Assembly: GCF_000472905.1 (NCBI RefSeq)
Contig: NZ_AXAR01000001.1
Coordinates: 62,001 to 126,000 of the forward strand
Source of the DNA: Alicyclobacillus pomorum DSM 14955
GTDB taxonomy: Bacteria; Bacillota; Bacilli; Alicyclobacillales; Alicyclobacillaceae
Direction: 5' to 3'
Length of the DNA: 64,000 nt
This document shows positions 16,783 through 25,731 of the stretch, one piece after another. Position 1 is the stretch's first letter. Every line of letters begins with the position of its first letter. The notes under the pieces are model-generated. The model was not told where the DNA came from. It did not search any database and saw only the letters and a program-made list of their open reading frames with translations. The position numbers and the translations under genes were made by a program.

Positions 16783-18414
16783 ATGGGGACGATGATGGAC
16801 TATCCGTTATTGCTCAAATCGGCGCTGTACCGAGCTGTTACTATCTTTCCCGAAAAAGAGATTGTCTCGAGAGATTATTCCGGACTCTTTCGTTACACGT
16901 ATCGCGACCTGCATACCCGTGTGTGCAGACTGGCGAACGCACTGAACTCGTTAGGTGTTCAACCTGGGGAACGAGTGGCATCGTTTGCGTGGAATCACCA
17001 CCGCCACTTGGAGCTCTACTACGCAGTCCCGTGTTCACAGCGCGTTCTCCACACGGTCAATATTCGGTTGTTTAAGGACCAACTGATATATACCATCAAC
17101 CACGCGGAAGACAAGGTATTGTTCGTGGATGAAGATTTGGTGCCCTTGATTGCACCCATTGCCAGTGAACTAAAAACCGTACAACACTATGTCATCATGA
17201 CGGACAAGACAGCGCTGCAGGACATACCTCTACCAGGTGCCATTCTGTACGAAGACCTCATCGCAGACGCCAGTTCCGACTATACGTTCCCGGAATTTGA
17301 TGAACGCACACCAGCCATCATCAGCTATACCTCAGCTACCACTGGGGATCCAAAAGGTGTGGTATACAGTCACCGAGGCTTATACTTACACTGTCTAACC
17401 TGCCTCACAGGCGAGCTTGGCGTCCACGAGTCTGATGTGACCATGCCGATTGTTCCGATGTTTCACGTCAATGCCTGGGGGCGTCCATACACCGATACGT
17501 GGGCAGGTGCGAAGCAGGTATACCCTGGGCCGCGGCCGACCTCTGCCGACTTGTGTGAGCTGATTCACAACGAAAAGGTAACCTTTAGTGTTGGGGTTCC
17601 TACCATTTGGATGGGAATCCTTCAACATGTGTTGGCGAACCCAGGCAAGTATGACTTCAGCCACGTGCGTTACTTCATGTCCGGCGGCTCTGCGTTGCCA
17701 GCAGCGTTGACTCAGGCATACCAGGAGCAACTCGGCGTCAAGCTCTATCAAGGATACGGCCAAACGGAGACGACTCCAGTGACGTTCATCAATGTACCGA
17801 AATCTAAATTCAAGGATTTGCAGGGGACAGAGCTGTACCAGTTGCGGGCCAAGACCGGGCTCATCCTACCGGGGCTGGAAATGCGTATTGTCAATACAAA
17901 CGGCGAGGAAGTCGCGCACGACGGCAAGGAGATGGGTGAACTTCTGTTACGCGGTCCATGGGTCATCAATGAGTACTACAAAAATCCGGAGAAGTCAAAA
18001 GAATCGTTTGTAGACGGATGGTTCCGTACGGGAGATATTGTTACGCTCGACCAGAACGGTTATCTGCAAGTTGTCGACAGAACGCGAGATTTAATTAAGA
18101 GCGGCGGAGAGTGGATTTCGTCGGTGGATCTCGAAAACGCCATCATGGCACATCCAGCGGTAGCCGAAGCTGCGGTGATTGCCATCGCGCATCCGAAGTG
18201 GCAGGAGCGACCCCTCGCCTGTGTCTCTTTAAAGCCAGAATACCGGGGAAGAGTGAGCAAGGAGGAGCTGTCGGCCTTTCTCGCGGACAGGGTGCCCAAG
18301 TGGTGGATACCTGACGACTTTGTGTTTATCGATGAGGTGCCGAAAACCAGCGTTGGGAAGTTCTCCAAGAAGACGTTGCGCGAGCAATACGAGGAAGGGC
18401 GCCTGACGTCGTAG
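16783..18414 (+). CDS. Acyl-CoA synthetase (AMP-forming), medium/long-chain type
   Basis: 543 residues, ANL superfamily. It activates a carboxylic acid with ATP to an acyl-adenylate and then an acyl-CoA. Motifs: P-loop SYTSATTGDPKG (about 181-192), YGQTETTPV (A5), GWFRTGDIV and DRTRDLIKSGGEWIS (A7-A8), and the C-terminal PKTSVGKFSKK with the catalytic Lys. The QTETTP and ISYTSATTGDPKG variants resemble AlkK-type medium-chain ligases. First gene of a five-gene operon. ATG codons at 16783, 16792 and 16795 are all possible starts. Confidence 0.9.
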   Translation: MGTMMDYPLLLKSALYRAVTIFPEKEIVSRDYSGLFRYTYRDLHTRVCRLANALNSLGVQPGERVASFAWNHHRHLELYYAVPCSQRVLHTVNIRLFKDQLIYTINHAEDKVLFVDEDLVPLIAPIASELKTVQHYVIMTDKTALQDIPLPGAILYEDLIADASSDYTFPEFDERTPAIISYTSATTGDPKGVVYSHRGLYLHCLTCLTGELGVHESDVTMPIVPMFHVNAWGRPYTDTWAGAKQVYPGPRPTSADLCELIHNEKVTFSVGVPTIWMGILQHVLANPGKYDFSHVRYFMSGGSALPAALTQAYQEQLGVKLYQGYGQTETTPVTFINVPKSKFKDLQGTELYQLRAKTGLILPGLEMRIVNTNGEEVAHDGKEMGELLLRGPWVINEYYKNPEKSKESFVDGWFRTGDIVTLDQNGYLQVVDRTRDLIKSGGEWISSVDLENAIMAHPAVAEAAVIAIAHPKWQERPLACVSLKPEYRGRVSKEELSAFLADRVPKWWIPDDFVFIDEVPKTSVGKFSKKTLREQYEEGRLTS

Positions 18415-18533
18415 TATCGTACAGCCTCCAGGAGATGGTGTGTGCCGTTCACAGGTCACTCAGAGACAACATCGGTATTCGGATTGCAAACGCCGTCTAC
18501 CAATCAGTCGGTCGAAAGAGTAGGAGGGGTATT

Positions 18534-18974
18534 GTGTCATTGGAAACTTTTGAGCCGTTTGTGGGGCGTTCATCGTCCCCAGTCCGAAACGAGGTTGAAA
18601 AGGGCGCCATTCGCAAGTTTGCAGATGCTATCGGCGATCCCAATCCGCTCTATCGCGATGGAACCGGCGCCGATGGGCGTGTTGTGGCGCCTCCGACATT
18701 CAGTCGAACATTTGACTACGGGAAGATTCCGGATCTGCCCTTGCCCAAAGCAGGGCTGATTCACGGGGAACAACAGTTTGAGTACTTCCGCCCAATCTAC
18801 GCCGGCGACGTGCTGTACTGCAGTTCAAAACTGATTGAAGTCCATGAAAAGAGCGGACGGCTTGGATCCATGATCTTTCTCGTCTTTGAAAACACAGCGG
18901 TGGATGACTCCGGGGACTTGGTTGTACGTGAGCGACTGACTGCCATTTATCGCGAACAGGGGGGAGTGGCGTGA
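18534..18974 (+). CDS. FAS1-like/MaoC-N dehydratase subunit
   Basis: About 146 residues, hot-dog fold. The pattern FADAIGDPNPLYRD, then VVAPPTFSRTF and LIHGEQQFEYFRPIYAGD matches the N-terminal MaoC half (HadA-like), which lacks the catalytic His-Asp pair and contributes the binding tunnel. I place the start at GTG 18534, 33 codons inside the longest frame, because AGGAGGGG precedes it. It overlaps the next gene, which carries the catalytic half, by 4 bp (GTGA), so the two proteins very likely form a heterodimer. Confidence 0.88.
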   Translation: MSLETFEPFVGRSSSPVRNEVEKGAIRKFADAIGDPNPLYRDGTGADGRVVAPPTFSRTFDYGKIPDLPLPKAGLIHGEQQFEYFRPIYAGDVLYCSSKLIEVHEKSGRLGSMIFLVFENTAVDDSGDLVVRERLTAIYREQGGVA

Positions 18975-19384
18975 ATCAGAAGCGATTTGCCGTCGGTGAT
19001 AAGCTAGGCCCCTTGATCAAGCCCCCAGTGACAAAAACTCAACTGGTGATGTACTCTGGCGCATCTGGGGATTTCAACCCCATTCACACGGTGGATGAGT
19101 TTGCCAAGGAGGTTGGACTTGGTGGCGTGATTGCGCACGGCATGCTCACCATGGCTTTTGTGGGACAGATGTTGACCGATGCAACAGGAACGCCTGGGGC
19201 GTTGAAACAGTTTCGTGTTCGCTTTCGCGAAATGGTTCGGCCCGGAGACGTCATTGTCTGCGAAGGTGTGGTCACAGATGTTCGCGATGAAGATGGTGTG
19301 CAGTGGGTGTCGTGTGACGTCTCCGCAACCGTCCAACAAGACGGGCGAGTTGCTGTCACAGGGCATGCCGTGTTTACGGCATAG
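18971..19384 (+). CDS. MaoC-like (R)-specific hydratase/dehydratase, catalytic subunit
   Basis: 137 residues, hot-dog fold. The hydratase-2 motif YSGASGDFNPIHTVDEFA holds the catalytic Asp and His, followed by VIAHGMLTMAF. It should hydrate or dehydrate (R)-3-hydroxyacyl thioesters together with the preceding HadA-like subunit. Start GTG overlaps the upstream stop. The gene is followed by a FabG-like reductase, which acts on the same type of (R)-3-hydroxyacyl compound. Confidence 0.88.
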   Translation: MNQKRFAVGDKLGPLIKPPVTKTQLVMYSGASGDFNPIHTVDEFAKEVGLGGVIAHGMLTMAFVGQMLTDATGTPGALKQFRVRFREMVRPGDVIVCEGVVTDVRDEDGVQWVSCDVSATVQQDGRVAVTGHAVFTA

Positions 19385-19445
19385 GCGAATGTCATATGCA
19401 TGAAGTGTGAATCACACCTAAAGAACGAGAGAAGGAGAATGGAAC

Positions 19446-20207
19446 ATGGGGAACTTGACAGGAAAGACAGCCATGGTGACAGGAGCAGCGCGCGGTATTG
19501 GGGCGGCGACTGCCGAACGACTCGCAGCGGACGGTGCGAACATCGCGGTGGTGGATTTAGATGAAAAGGCCTGCGAAGCAGTCGTCGCGCGTATACGTGA
19601 AGCGGGCGGTGAAGCCATTGCTGTAGGGTGCAACGTCACCGATGCTACGCAGGTGGAAGCAGCCGTTGAACGAATTGCCTCCACATTTGGAACGGTGGAC
19701 GTGCTTGTCAACAATGCAGGTGTCATTCGGGATAATCTCCTGCACAAGATGACCGAAGAGGATTGGGACACCGTGATGAACGTGCACTTGCGTGGACACT
19801 TTCTGTGCAGCCGCGCTGCCCAGAGGTACATGGTGCAACAGAAGTACGGCAAGATTGTCAATGTCAGCAGCACCTCTGCCCTCGGCAACCGTGGACAGGC
19901 GAACTATTCCGCAGCAAAAGCCGGCATTCAGGGATTTACCAAGACGTTGGCGATTGAACTGGGGCCGTTCAACATCAACGTGAACGCGGTGGCGCCTGGT
20001 TTCATTGATACGGACATGACGCGGCAGACCGCAGAACGAATGGGTGTCGACCCAGAGGACTTTAAGGCATACGCAGCCAAAGAAATACCGCTCCGCCGGG
20101 TAGGTCGTCCACAGGACGTGGCTAACGTGATTGCGTTCCTCTGCAGTGAAGATGCAAGTTTTGTGTCCGGCCAGGTCATCTACGTCGCAGGTGGTCCACG
20201 CGCCTAA
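19446..20207 (+). CDS. FabG-like short-chain dehydrogenase/reductase
   Basis: 253 residues, classical SDR. Cofactor motif TGAARGIG, NNAG, and the catalytic Ser, Tyr and Lys in VSSTSALGNRGQANYSAAKAG are present. Asp in VVDLDE after beta-2 suggests NAD preference rather than NADP. Likely reaction is 3-oxoacyl/(R)-3-hydroxyacyl thioester interconversion. In this operon it probably works on CoA esters with the MaoC pair rather than in bulk fatty acid synthesis, which is an inference from context. AAGGAG lies 9 nt before the ATG. Confidence 0.88.
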   Translation: MGNLTGKTAMVTGAARGIGAATAERLAADGANIAVVDLDEKACEAVVARIREAGGEAIAVGCNVTDATQVEAAVERIASTFGTVDVLVNNAGVIRDNLLHKMTEEDWDTVMNVHLRGHFLCSRAAQRYMVQQKYGKIVNVSSTSALGNRGQANYSAAKAGIQGFTKTLAIELGPFNINVNAVAPGFIDTDMTRQTAERMGVDPEDFKAYAAKEIPLRRVGRPQDVANVIAFLCSEDASFVSGQVIYVAGGPRA

Positions 20208-20264
20208 TGTAGGCGTGGTGGACTCTTCGACTCTCGTAGGTTCGGCGAAGGGGGGAATCAGGAG

Positions 20265-21245
20265 ATGCGTCAATGGCAGGTTCAGACGCTTGGGGAACCG
20301 CGCGATGTGTTGAAACTGGTGGATGTGCCTAAACCAGACGTCAAGGTGGGTCAGATTCGGATTCGGGTCGAGGCAGCGGCTGTCAATTTCCTGGACATTC
20401 TCGTGTGTCAGGGCAAATATCAAGAAAAGCCCCCTCTGCCATTTACACCGGGGGCGGAAATTGCGGGCGTAGTCGAAGAAGTTGGGGAAGGTGCCTCGCT
20501 TCACAAAGGACAGCGAGTGGTGGCGATGTGTGCACTGCCAAACGGTGGATTTTCGGAGTACGTCTCGGTTTCTGAGCGGGACGTATACGCAATGCCGGAA
20601 TCCATCACTGCGCCAGAGGCGGCTGCACATTTCATTACCTATCAGACGGCCTACTACGCCCTGCACACCTGTGCAAATCTGCAACCTGGAGAAACGTTGC
20701 TCGTGCACGCGGGCGCTGGCGGAGTAGGATCGGCTGCCATTCAAATCGGGAAGGCAGCTGGAGCGGTGGTCATTGCCACTGCGGGGGGAGCCGAAAAGGT
20801 CGACATTTGCCGTAGGCTTGGCGCGGATGAAGTCGTTGACTACCGGGCGGGTAGCTTTATCGGCGTGGTAAAGGAACGGACACAGGGGCGTGGCGCCGAC
20901 GTGGTGTTTGATCCCGTAGGGGGAGACGTCTTCGATGCTTCCCGCAAGTGTATTTCGTTTATGGGACGACTACTGGTCATTGGGTTTGCAGGTGGGCGAA
21001 TTGCGGACGCGCCGACAAACCATGCGCTCGTGAAGAATTACTCGATTGTGGGTGTCCACTGGGGACTGTTTCGTCGGCTCATGCCGGAGAAAGTCCGGGA
21101 CATCGAGGATCGATTGGTGGATATGATGCTGGAAGCATCCATCCAGCCGCTGATTTACAAAGAGTACCCGTTCGATACTCTACCTGACGCGCTGGAGGAA
21201 CTTGCAACCCGCAAGACCTGGGGAAAACTGATTCTGAAACCGTAG
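20265..21245 (+). CDS. NADPH:quinone/enoyl reductase, MDR family
   Basis: 326 residues with GroES-like and Rossmann domains. Nucleotide motif HAGAGGVGSAAIQIGKAAG is intact and structural zinc Cys are absent. The family includes quinone reductases and 2-enoyl thioester reductases. Placement as the last gene of an operon with acyl-CoA ligase, dehydratase and FabG makes an enoyl-CoA reductase role attractive but unproven. ATG with AGGAG upstream, 57 bp after the SDR gene. Confidence 0.83.
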   Translation: MRQWQVQTLGEPRDVLKLVDVPKPDVKVGQIRIRVEAAAVNFLDILVCQGKYQEKPPLPFTPGAEIAGVVEEVGEGASLHKGQRVVAMCALPNGGFSEYVSVSERDVYAMPESITAPEAAAHFITYQTAYYALHTCANLQPGETLLVHAGAGGVGSAAIQIGKAAGAVVIATAGGAEKVDICRRLGADEVVDYRAGSFIGVVKERTQGRGADVVFDPVGGDVFDASRKCISFMGRLLVIGFAGGRIADAPTNHALVKNYSIVGVHWGLFRRLMPEKVRDIEDRLVDMMLEASIQPLIYKEYPFDTLPDALEELATRKTWGKLILKP

Positions 21246-21351
21246 GCCAAAGGGCGTTCACCTGGACTGTGTTTCATGCCTTTTGAAATTGTTGTAAAAT
21301 GGAAGCGGAACATCTCTACATATCGCCTTCTCAACAAGGAGGATGGAACAC

Positions 21352-21792
21352 ATGATCCCAGAAGTGCAAGATCAGTATCAACTGCTCGTGTCCGTACATC
21401 GTAGCGTTGACAAGATGGTGGCGGACCTCAGCGACGAGCAATGGTTAAAAAATCCAGCTGAAAACTTCAACAACATCGCGAGTATTGTGGAGCATGTGGT
21501 CCTGGTGGAACGCAAGTTTCTCGCAGCCTTGGCGGGCACTTCGGCGGACATGGACGTCCAAGCCCCGTTCCGAGCCAGCCACTGGGATGTTGCCTCCATC
21601 AAACGCCAGTGGCAGGAGAACTTGCAGATTGCGGAAGAAACCCTGTCAAAGCTGACGGAGCAAGATCTGACCGCTCCGGGTTTGAAACTTGGCATCGGGG
21701 AATTGAACAAACGCCAACTACTGTCGTACATGATTGCGCACACGGTGCACCATCGAGGTCAGATCCCTCTGATCAAGAAACTGCTCGGTTGA
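21352..21792 (+). CDS. DinB-like four-helix metal-binding protein
   Basis: About 146 residues. Helical bundle with the three-His pattern of the DinB/YfiT superfamily: SIVEHVVLVERKFL near residue 45 and the C-terminal MIAHTVHHRGQIPLI. Some relatives are bacillithiol-dependent transferases, but specific function is unknown. I choose the second ATG because AGGAGG directly abuts the first one at 21343 and is 9 nt from this one. Confidence 0.82.
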   Translation: MIPEVQDQYQLLVSVHRSVDKMVADLSDEQWLKNPAENFNNIASIVEHVVLVERKFLAALAGTSADMDVQAPFRASHWDVASIKRQWQENLQIAEETLSKLTEQDLTAPGLKLGIGELNKRQLLSYMIAHTVHHRGQIPLIKKLLG

Positions 21793-21825
21793 GCTTGATG
21801 TGCCCGGTGCTTCCAAACCGTGCGA

Positions 21826-21851
21826 GGCGGTCCGCACAGATGCGGGCCGCC
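21826..21851. terminator. Hairpin between convergent dinB-like gene and helD
   Basis: GGCGGTCCGC (21826-21835) pairs with GCGGGCCGCC (21842-21851) with one T-G position. No T-run follows. Confidence 0.5.
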
Positions 21852-21906
21852 AGTTCACATGGAGCGATGTGCAAATTCCACCTGTGGACGTGTTCCATGG
21901 CGAAAA

Positions 21907-24135
21907 CTATCTCTCCGCTTCACGTAGAAGTTCTGCGCCACCGCAGTCGATGACGGTCAAGTGGTGTAATGCCCGCGTGCAGACCGTGTAAAACAGCCTC
22001 TTCTCATTCACCTTGTAGTCCGCGGCGTCGGGGACGATGACTGCGTCAAACTCCAATCCTTTCGTCAGATACGACGGCACGACAACCACGCCTGTTCGAA
22101 ACGCGCGGTCATCCTTTGTGAACAGGACGGCCTGGACGTCCGGTGGAAGTGCATTCCACATGGATTGTGCGCGCGCCGCTGTTCGGCAAATGATGGCGAT
22201 GGACACGTCGCCCGCCGCCTGGTAACGACGTATGTGTTCGAGTACCGCCTCGCGCACGGTGTCTGCATCCGCACGAACCACGGCTGGCGCTTCTCCTGAG
22301 GTGCGAATCGGTTCACTGACGTCAGGTTCTCCAAGTACGGACTGAGCGAACTGCATGATCTCGCGCGTCGACCGATAACTCTTGGTGAGTCTGAAAAACG
22401 CAACCTCTCCCTCGCCAAACACTTCGCCAAGGCCGTGAAATTCATCCCGATTCATGTACGGGTGAATGGATTGGTGCATGTCGCCGAGAATGGTAAACCC
22501 AGATCTCGGGAATATCCTTCGCATGGTTTCGTACTGCAACCACGTGTAATCCTGAGCTTCGTCAACGAGCACGTGTCGAATATCCTTTTTCACGGCCGGT
22601 CCAACCACGGTGGAGTACAGGTACGCAAGGGGCACAGTGTCTTCGTAGGGAATGGTCTTCCCACTGCGCAGGGTTTCCACGGTGATGTTGCGAATCTGAT
22701 GGACGTCATTTGGACACGTCAAGCCCTGCGTCACGGCACTCCAAGTGTAGGCGTTCTCGAACAACTGAACATATAAGCGCATGGGCAGGGAGCGGATCTG
22801 CCGACGAAAGGCAGACTTGAGTTCTCGCACGACTTTCGCTGCCTTGCTGCAACTCATCTGATGAATTTCTTCATCGGTGCCGATGTAGTTGTTCTTTGCG
22901 AGCAGCTTCTGTTCAAACCGCTGTTGCAGTTTCTCCTCCACCTTGTGCAACACTCTGTCCACGTAGGAAGTGAGGTGCTGAAAGCGTGCAGGCAGGTTAT
23001 AGCGCTTCAGTGGCCCGTAGAACAGCTCAGTCATCCTCTGTGCTCTGACAATGGGCCTACCACGGTACGCCAGATCTTCAAAGGGCATCCCTTGCTCACC
23101 AAGGTACGCAACGTAACGGCGCATGCACTCGTAAAACGAGTGCGAGAATTTAAACGCGATGGCGGCAGCCTTGTCGTTTGAGGAACCTTCGTCAGCGGTG
23201 AGGATGCCTTCCATGTGTGTGTAAAAATCTTCGAATGGCGCGTCGATATCGAACACACCCCGAACGTAGTCCTGGAATGTGTCCTGTAGCACGTTTGACT
23301 CGCCGAGCTCCGGAAGAACGTTGGACACGTAATCTTGAAAGATATTGTTGGGCGCAAACAGAAGAATGTTGTCCGCGGTTACGTGGTGTCGGTGGATGTA
23401 CAACAAGTACGCGACACGCTGCAATGCGATGGATGTTTTGCCACTGCCTGCCGGCCCTTGCACGATGAACACGCGATGATTCAGATTGCGAATCGCTCGA
23501 TTTTGCTCCTTCTGAATGCTGGTCACGATGGATGACATCTTGTCGTCCGCGTGCTTGGCCAACATGGTTTGAAGAATCTCGTCGCCAATGCGGACATCCG
23601 TATCGAACATCGCTTCGAGGGTACGGCCCGAAATCATGTACTGGCGCTTTAACGTCATTGTCCCTGACACGGGTCCTTCTGGCGTGTTGTATTCTACCGC
23701 GCCGGGTGAAAAATCGTAGTACAGGCTGCAAATCGGTGCTCTCCAATCGTAGACCAGTAGGGAGAGGTCCTCGGGCTCGCGGACGGTTGCAATCCCGATA
23801 TAGATCTTTTCCGCAGTTTGTTGCCCTTGTTCGTGAAAGTCCATTCTTCCGAAGTACGGGTTTCGTTGAATTCGCTCGTATTGACGGACGACGTTTTGTA
23901 ACACTTCGTGTTCACGTTCCTGACTCGCCAAGTCGGACACATGCTGCGCTTGCAAGATCCGGGTTTCCTCGTTCGCGGCATCATGGGCGACGTTTTCCCA
24001 CATGTATCTTCGATGTTCGAGGAGTTCACGCATGCGTCTATCGGTTGCTTGTTCGGCGGTGTGTCGTAGTTTATCAAGCACGTCTTGTACGTGATGTAAG
24101 TAGTTTTGTTCCTCTGTCCATTGTCTTTCGTCCAT
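21907..24135 (-). CDS. helD: HelD-type RNA polymerase-associated helicase
   Basis: 742 residues. A long N-terminal coiled-coil (about 1-110), which in HelD inserts into the RNA polymerase channel, is followed by an UvrD-like ATPase split by insertions. Walker A GPAGSGKTS lies at about 226-234, motif II is VLVDEAQDYTW, and motif III/IV is ILGDMHQSIHPY. HelD removes stalled RNA polymerase from DNA and aids recycling. Start is the ATG with GGAGGTG 9 nt upstream. The longest frame adds 40 non-conserved residues. Monocistronic. Confidence 0.9.
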   Translation of the reverse strand: MDERQWTEEQNYLHHVQDVLDKLRHTAEQATDRRMRELLEHRRYMWENVAHDAANEETRILQAQHVSDLASQEREHEVLQNVVRQYERIQRNPYFGRMDFHEQGQQTAEKIYIGIATVREPEDLSLLVYDWRAPICSLYYDFSPGAVEYNTPEGPVSGTMTLKRQYMISGRTLEAMFDTDVRIGDEILQTMLAKHADDKMSSIVTSIQKEQNRAIRNLNHRVFIVQGPAGSGKTSIALQRVAYLLYIHRHHVTADNILLFAPNNIFQDYVSNVLPELGESNVLQDTFQDYVRGVFDIDAPFEDFYTHMEGILTADEGSSNDKAAAIAFKFSHSFYECMRRYVAYLGEQGMPFEDLAYRGRPIVRAQRMTELFYGPLKRYNLPARFQHLTSYVDRVLHKVEEKLQQRFEQKLLAKNNYIGTDEEIHQMSCSKAAKVVRELKSAFRRQIRSLPMRLYVQLFENAYTWSAVTQGLTCPNDVHQIRNITVETLRSGKTIPYEDTVPLAYLYSTVVGPAVKKDIRHVLVDEAQDYTWLQYETMRRIFPRSGFTILGDMHQSIHPYMNRDEFHGLGEVFGEGEVAFFRLTKSYRSTREIMQFAQSVLGEPDVSEPIRTSGEAPAVVRADADTVREAVLEHIRRYQAAGDVSIAIICRTAARAQSMWNALPPDVQAVLFTKDDRAFRTGVVVVPSYLTKGLEFDAVIVPDAADYKVNEKRLFYTVCTRALHHLTVIDCGGAELLREAER

Positions 24136-24189
24136 CTCGGCAGCACCTCCAGAGGAATGTGTGTCGAACTGTGAATGACTGCACGGTAT

Positions 24190-24217
24190 ATCATAACCGA
24201 TAATCCATATTTTACAA
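24190..24217 (-). promoter_or_regulatory. Probable helD promoter
   Basis: On the minus strand TTGTAA (24217-24212) and TATGAT (24195-24190) are separated by 16 bp, about 50 bp before the helD start. Confidence 0.45.
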
Positions 24218-24535
24218 TTCGTGAAATAGACCGGCTTGTATGGGATGATAGTCATGTAAAATTTTGCTTTTCCGTGTCAGCACCCCATACGTCGCGATGT
24301 CCGTTTTGGAGGTCTCAATCTCTATGCATTCGACGCCTCATCATCATGATAAAAATATTTTCGCCGATGCGGTAGATAAATGGTCCCGTTGTGCAATGAA
24401 AATTGACATAAGGGGCCCAAGAACCCATCAAATCACATTGTCACAATTTTTTCATAAATTCTACTTGTTCATATGCCATGAGAAAGTAATCGCTTACATG
24501 GATGGCGCCATAACGGAATCGTTACAAACATTGTA
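24218..24535. other. Intergenic region between helD and the ilv promoter
   Basis: AT-rich, with no gene or RNA I can support. The plus-strand frame 24264-24539 lacks a ribosome site and its protein is His-rich without known resemblance. A loose CodY-like AT palindrome around 24447-24463 has too many mismatches. Confidence 0.4.
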
Positions 24536-24564
24536 TTGACCAGGAGGAACGCCGTCAGTACAAT
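24536..24564 (+). promoter_or_regulatory. Promoter of the ilv-leu operon
   Basis: TTGACC (24536-24541) and TACAAT (24559-24564) with an exact 17-bp spacer. A start near 24571 gives a leader of about 237 nt carrying the riboswitch-like structure. Confidence 0.75.
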
Positions 24565-24598
24565 CACAACAACAAGGAATTGAGGTTGGATTCAGGAG

Positions 24599-24700
24599 GG
24601 TATCTAGGGTTCCGCTGTGGTCGGCCACAGGTTTTTCTGGTCCGAGCGATACCGACACCCAAAGGTGTACACCGTGAGGATAAAAACCTCTGCGGAAGGT
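24599..24700 (+). promoter_or_regulatory. ykkC-class riboswitch, probable ppGpp subtype (2a)
   Basis: The leader has the ykkC core in order: CTAGGGTTCCG (24604-24614), CTGGTCCGAGCG (24637-24648), ACACCGTG and then GAGGATAAAAACCTC (24677-24691), a small stem-loop as in the family. Known ykkC variants sense guanidine, ppGpp, PRPP or nucleotides. The ppGpp subtype is established upstream of branched-chain amino acid genes in Firmicutes, so the downstream ilv-leu operon makes ppGpp the best guess. The CCTC arm is also needed by the terminator, so ligand binding should switch the operon on. Ligand is inferred from context, not read from the sequence. Confidence 0.78.
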
Positions 24701-24756
24701 TCTGAACCAGGGTGCTGTGACGTGTGCTTTGGTTTGAGCCAAGGCAGAGGTCTATT
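24686..24756 (+). terminator. Regulated terminator of the ilv-leu leader
   Basis: ACCTCTGC (24686-24693), which begins in the aptamer 3' stem, pairs perfectly with GCAGAGGT (24744-24751), followed by CTATTTATT. The inner stem CTTTGG/CCAAGG strengthens it. Aptamer and terminator cannot form together. Confidence 0.65.
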
Positions 24757-24807
24757 TATTACCTTATATAGTTCAAATATTTTGACAATCGTCAGGGAGG
24801 ATGCATC

Positions 24808-25719
24808 ATGGAACAGTGGATATTCATGAATGGTGATTACGTACGGCGTGAAGACGCGAAAGTCTCTGTCTTTGACCATGGGTTTCTATATGGAGATGGA
24901 ATTTTCGAAGGAATCCGATCTTACGACTGCAACGTTTTTCGTTTGGAAGAACACGTCGAACGGTTGTTTGAATCCGCCAAGGCGATTCTCCTCGAACTCC
25001 CATATTCTCCGACAGAAGTTGAAGACATGGTTGTGAAAACACTCCAAAAGAACGAGCTGTCCAGTGCGTACATCCGTCTCGTTGTCTCACGGGGTGAAGG
25101 AAATCTCGGGCTGGATCCATTCGCCTGTCGCAACCCTCAGGTCATCGTGATTGCCGAGCAGCTGGCGATGTTCCCACAGGAAATGTACGATGCCGGCACG
25201 TCTTTGGTCACTGTGGCGACTCGGCGAAATCGCCCGGACGCACTGAACCCCAAAATCAAGTCTCTCAATTACCTCAACAACATTCTCATTCGTATTGAAG
25301 CACATCAAGCCGGCGTGTCCGAAGCGTTGACACTCAATACGGAAGGCTATGTCACTGAGGGCTCTGGAGATAACGTGTTTGTCGTCAAACGGGGTGTTTT
25401 GTACACGCCTCCCTGTTACTTGGGCGCGCTAGACGGCATCACTCGCCGCGCAGTCATGGAGGTGGCGGAAAACATGGGCTACGTCGTGAAAGAGGAACCA
25501 TTTACGCTGCACGACGTGTACACAGCAGACGAAGTCTTCCTCTCTGGGACGGCGGTGGAGATTATGCCAGTGGTTCGCGTCGACAGCCGACAAATTGGCG
25601 ACGGACGACCGGGTCCCCACACCCATCGATTGCTCGAAGGGTTCCGCAAGTTGACTCGACAGGATGGTGTCAAATATACGCTGACGCCAGTTTCCAGTGT
25701 TCATGCAGAACTTGCGTAA
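24808..25719 (+). CDS. ilvE: Branched-chain amino acid aminotransferase
   Basis: 303 residues, fold-type IV PLP enzyme. It performs the last step of leucine, isoleucine and valine synthesis by transfer from glutamate. Visible are FDHGFLYGDGIFEGIR near residue 22, the PLP Lys in NPKIKSLNYLNNI, and EGSGDNVFVV. The start ATG has GGGAGGA 7 nt upstream. It is the first gene after the riboswitch-like leader and 12 bp before ilvD. D-amino acid transaminases share this fold, but operon context settles the role. Confidence 0.94.
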   Translation: MEQWIFMNGDYVRREDAKVSVFDHGFLYGDGIFEGIRSYDCNVFRLEEHVERLFESAKAILLELPYSPTEVEDMVVKTLQKNELSSAYIRLVVSRGEGNLGLDPFACRNPQVIVIAEQLAMFPQEMYDAGTSLVTVATRRNRPDALNPKIKSLNYLNNILIRIEAHQAGVSEALTLNTEGYVTEGSGDNVFVVKRGVLYTPPCYLGALDGITRRAVMEVAENMGYVVKEEPFTLHDVYTADEVFLSGTAVEIMPVVRVDSRQIGDGRPGPHTHRLLEGFRKLTRQDGVKYTLTPVSSVHAELA

Positions 25720-25731
25720 GGGTGCGATGTG

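Noticed and set aside
19557-20744. Long minus-strand frame of 395 codons opposite the FabG and MDR genes
   Set aside because: It mirrors strongly coding plus-strand genes, is His/Arg rich and has no ribosome site or domain.
24447-24463. CodY-like AT palindrome upstream of the ilv promoter
   Set aside because: About five mismatches to the 15-bp consensus, too many in AT-rich DNA.
24264-24539. Plus-strand frame of 91 codons before the ilv promoter
   Set aside because: No ribosome site, and it runs into the -35 box of the ilv promoter.
24571-24807. T-box leader before ilvE
   Set aside because: No good match to the conserved AGGGTGGNACCGCG block or a stem I specifier. The ykkC blocks fit far better.
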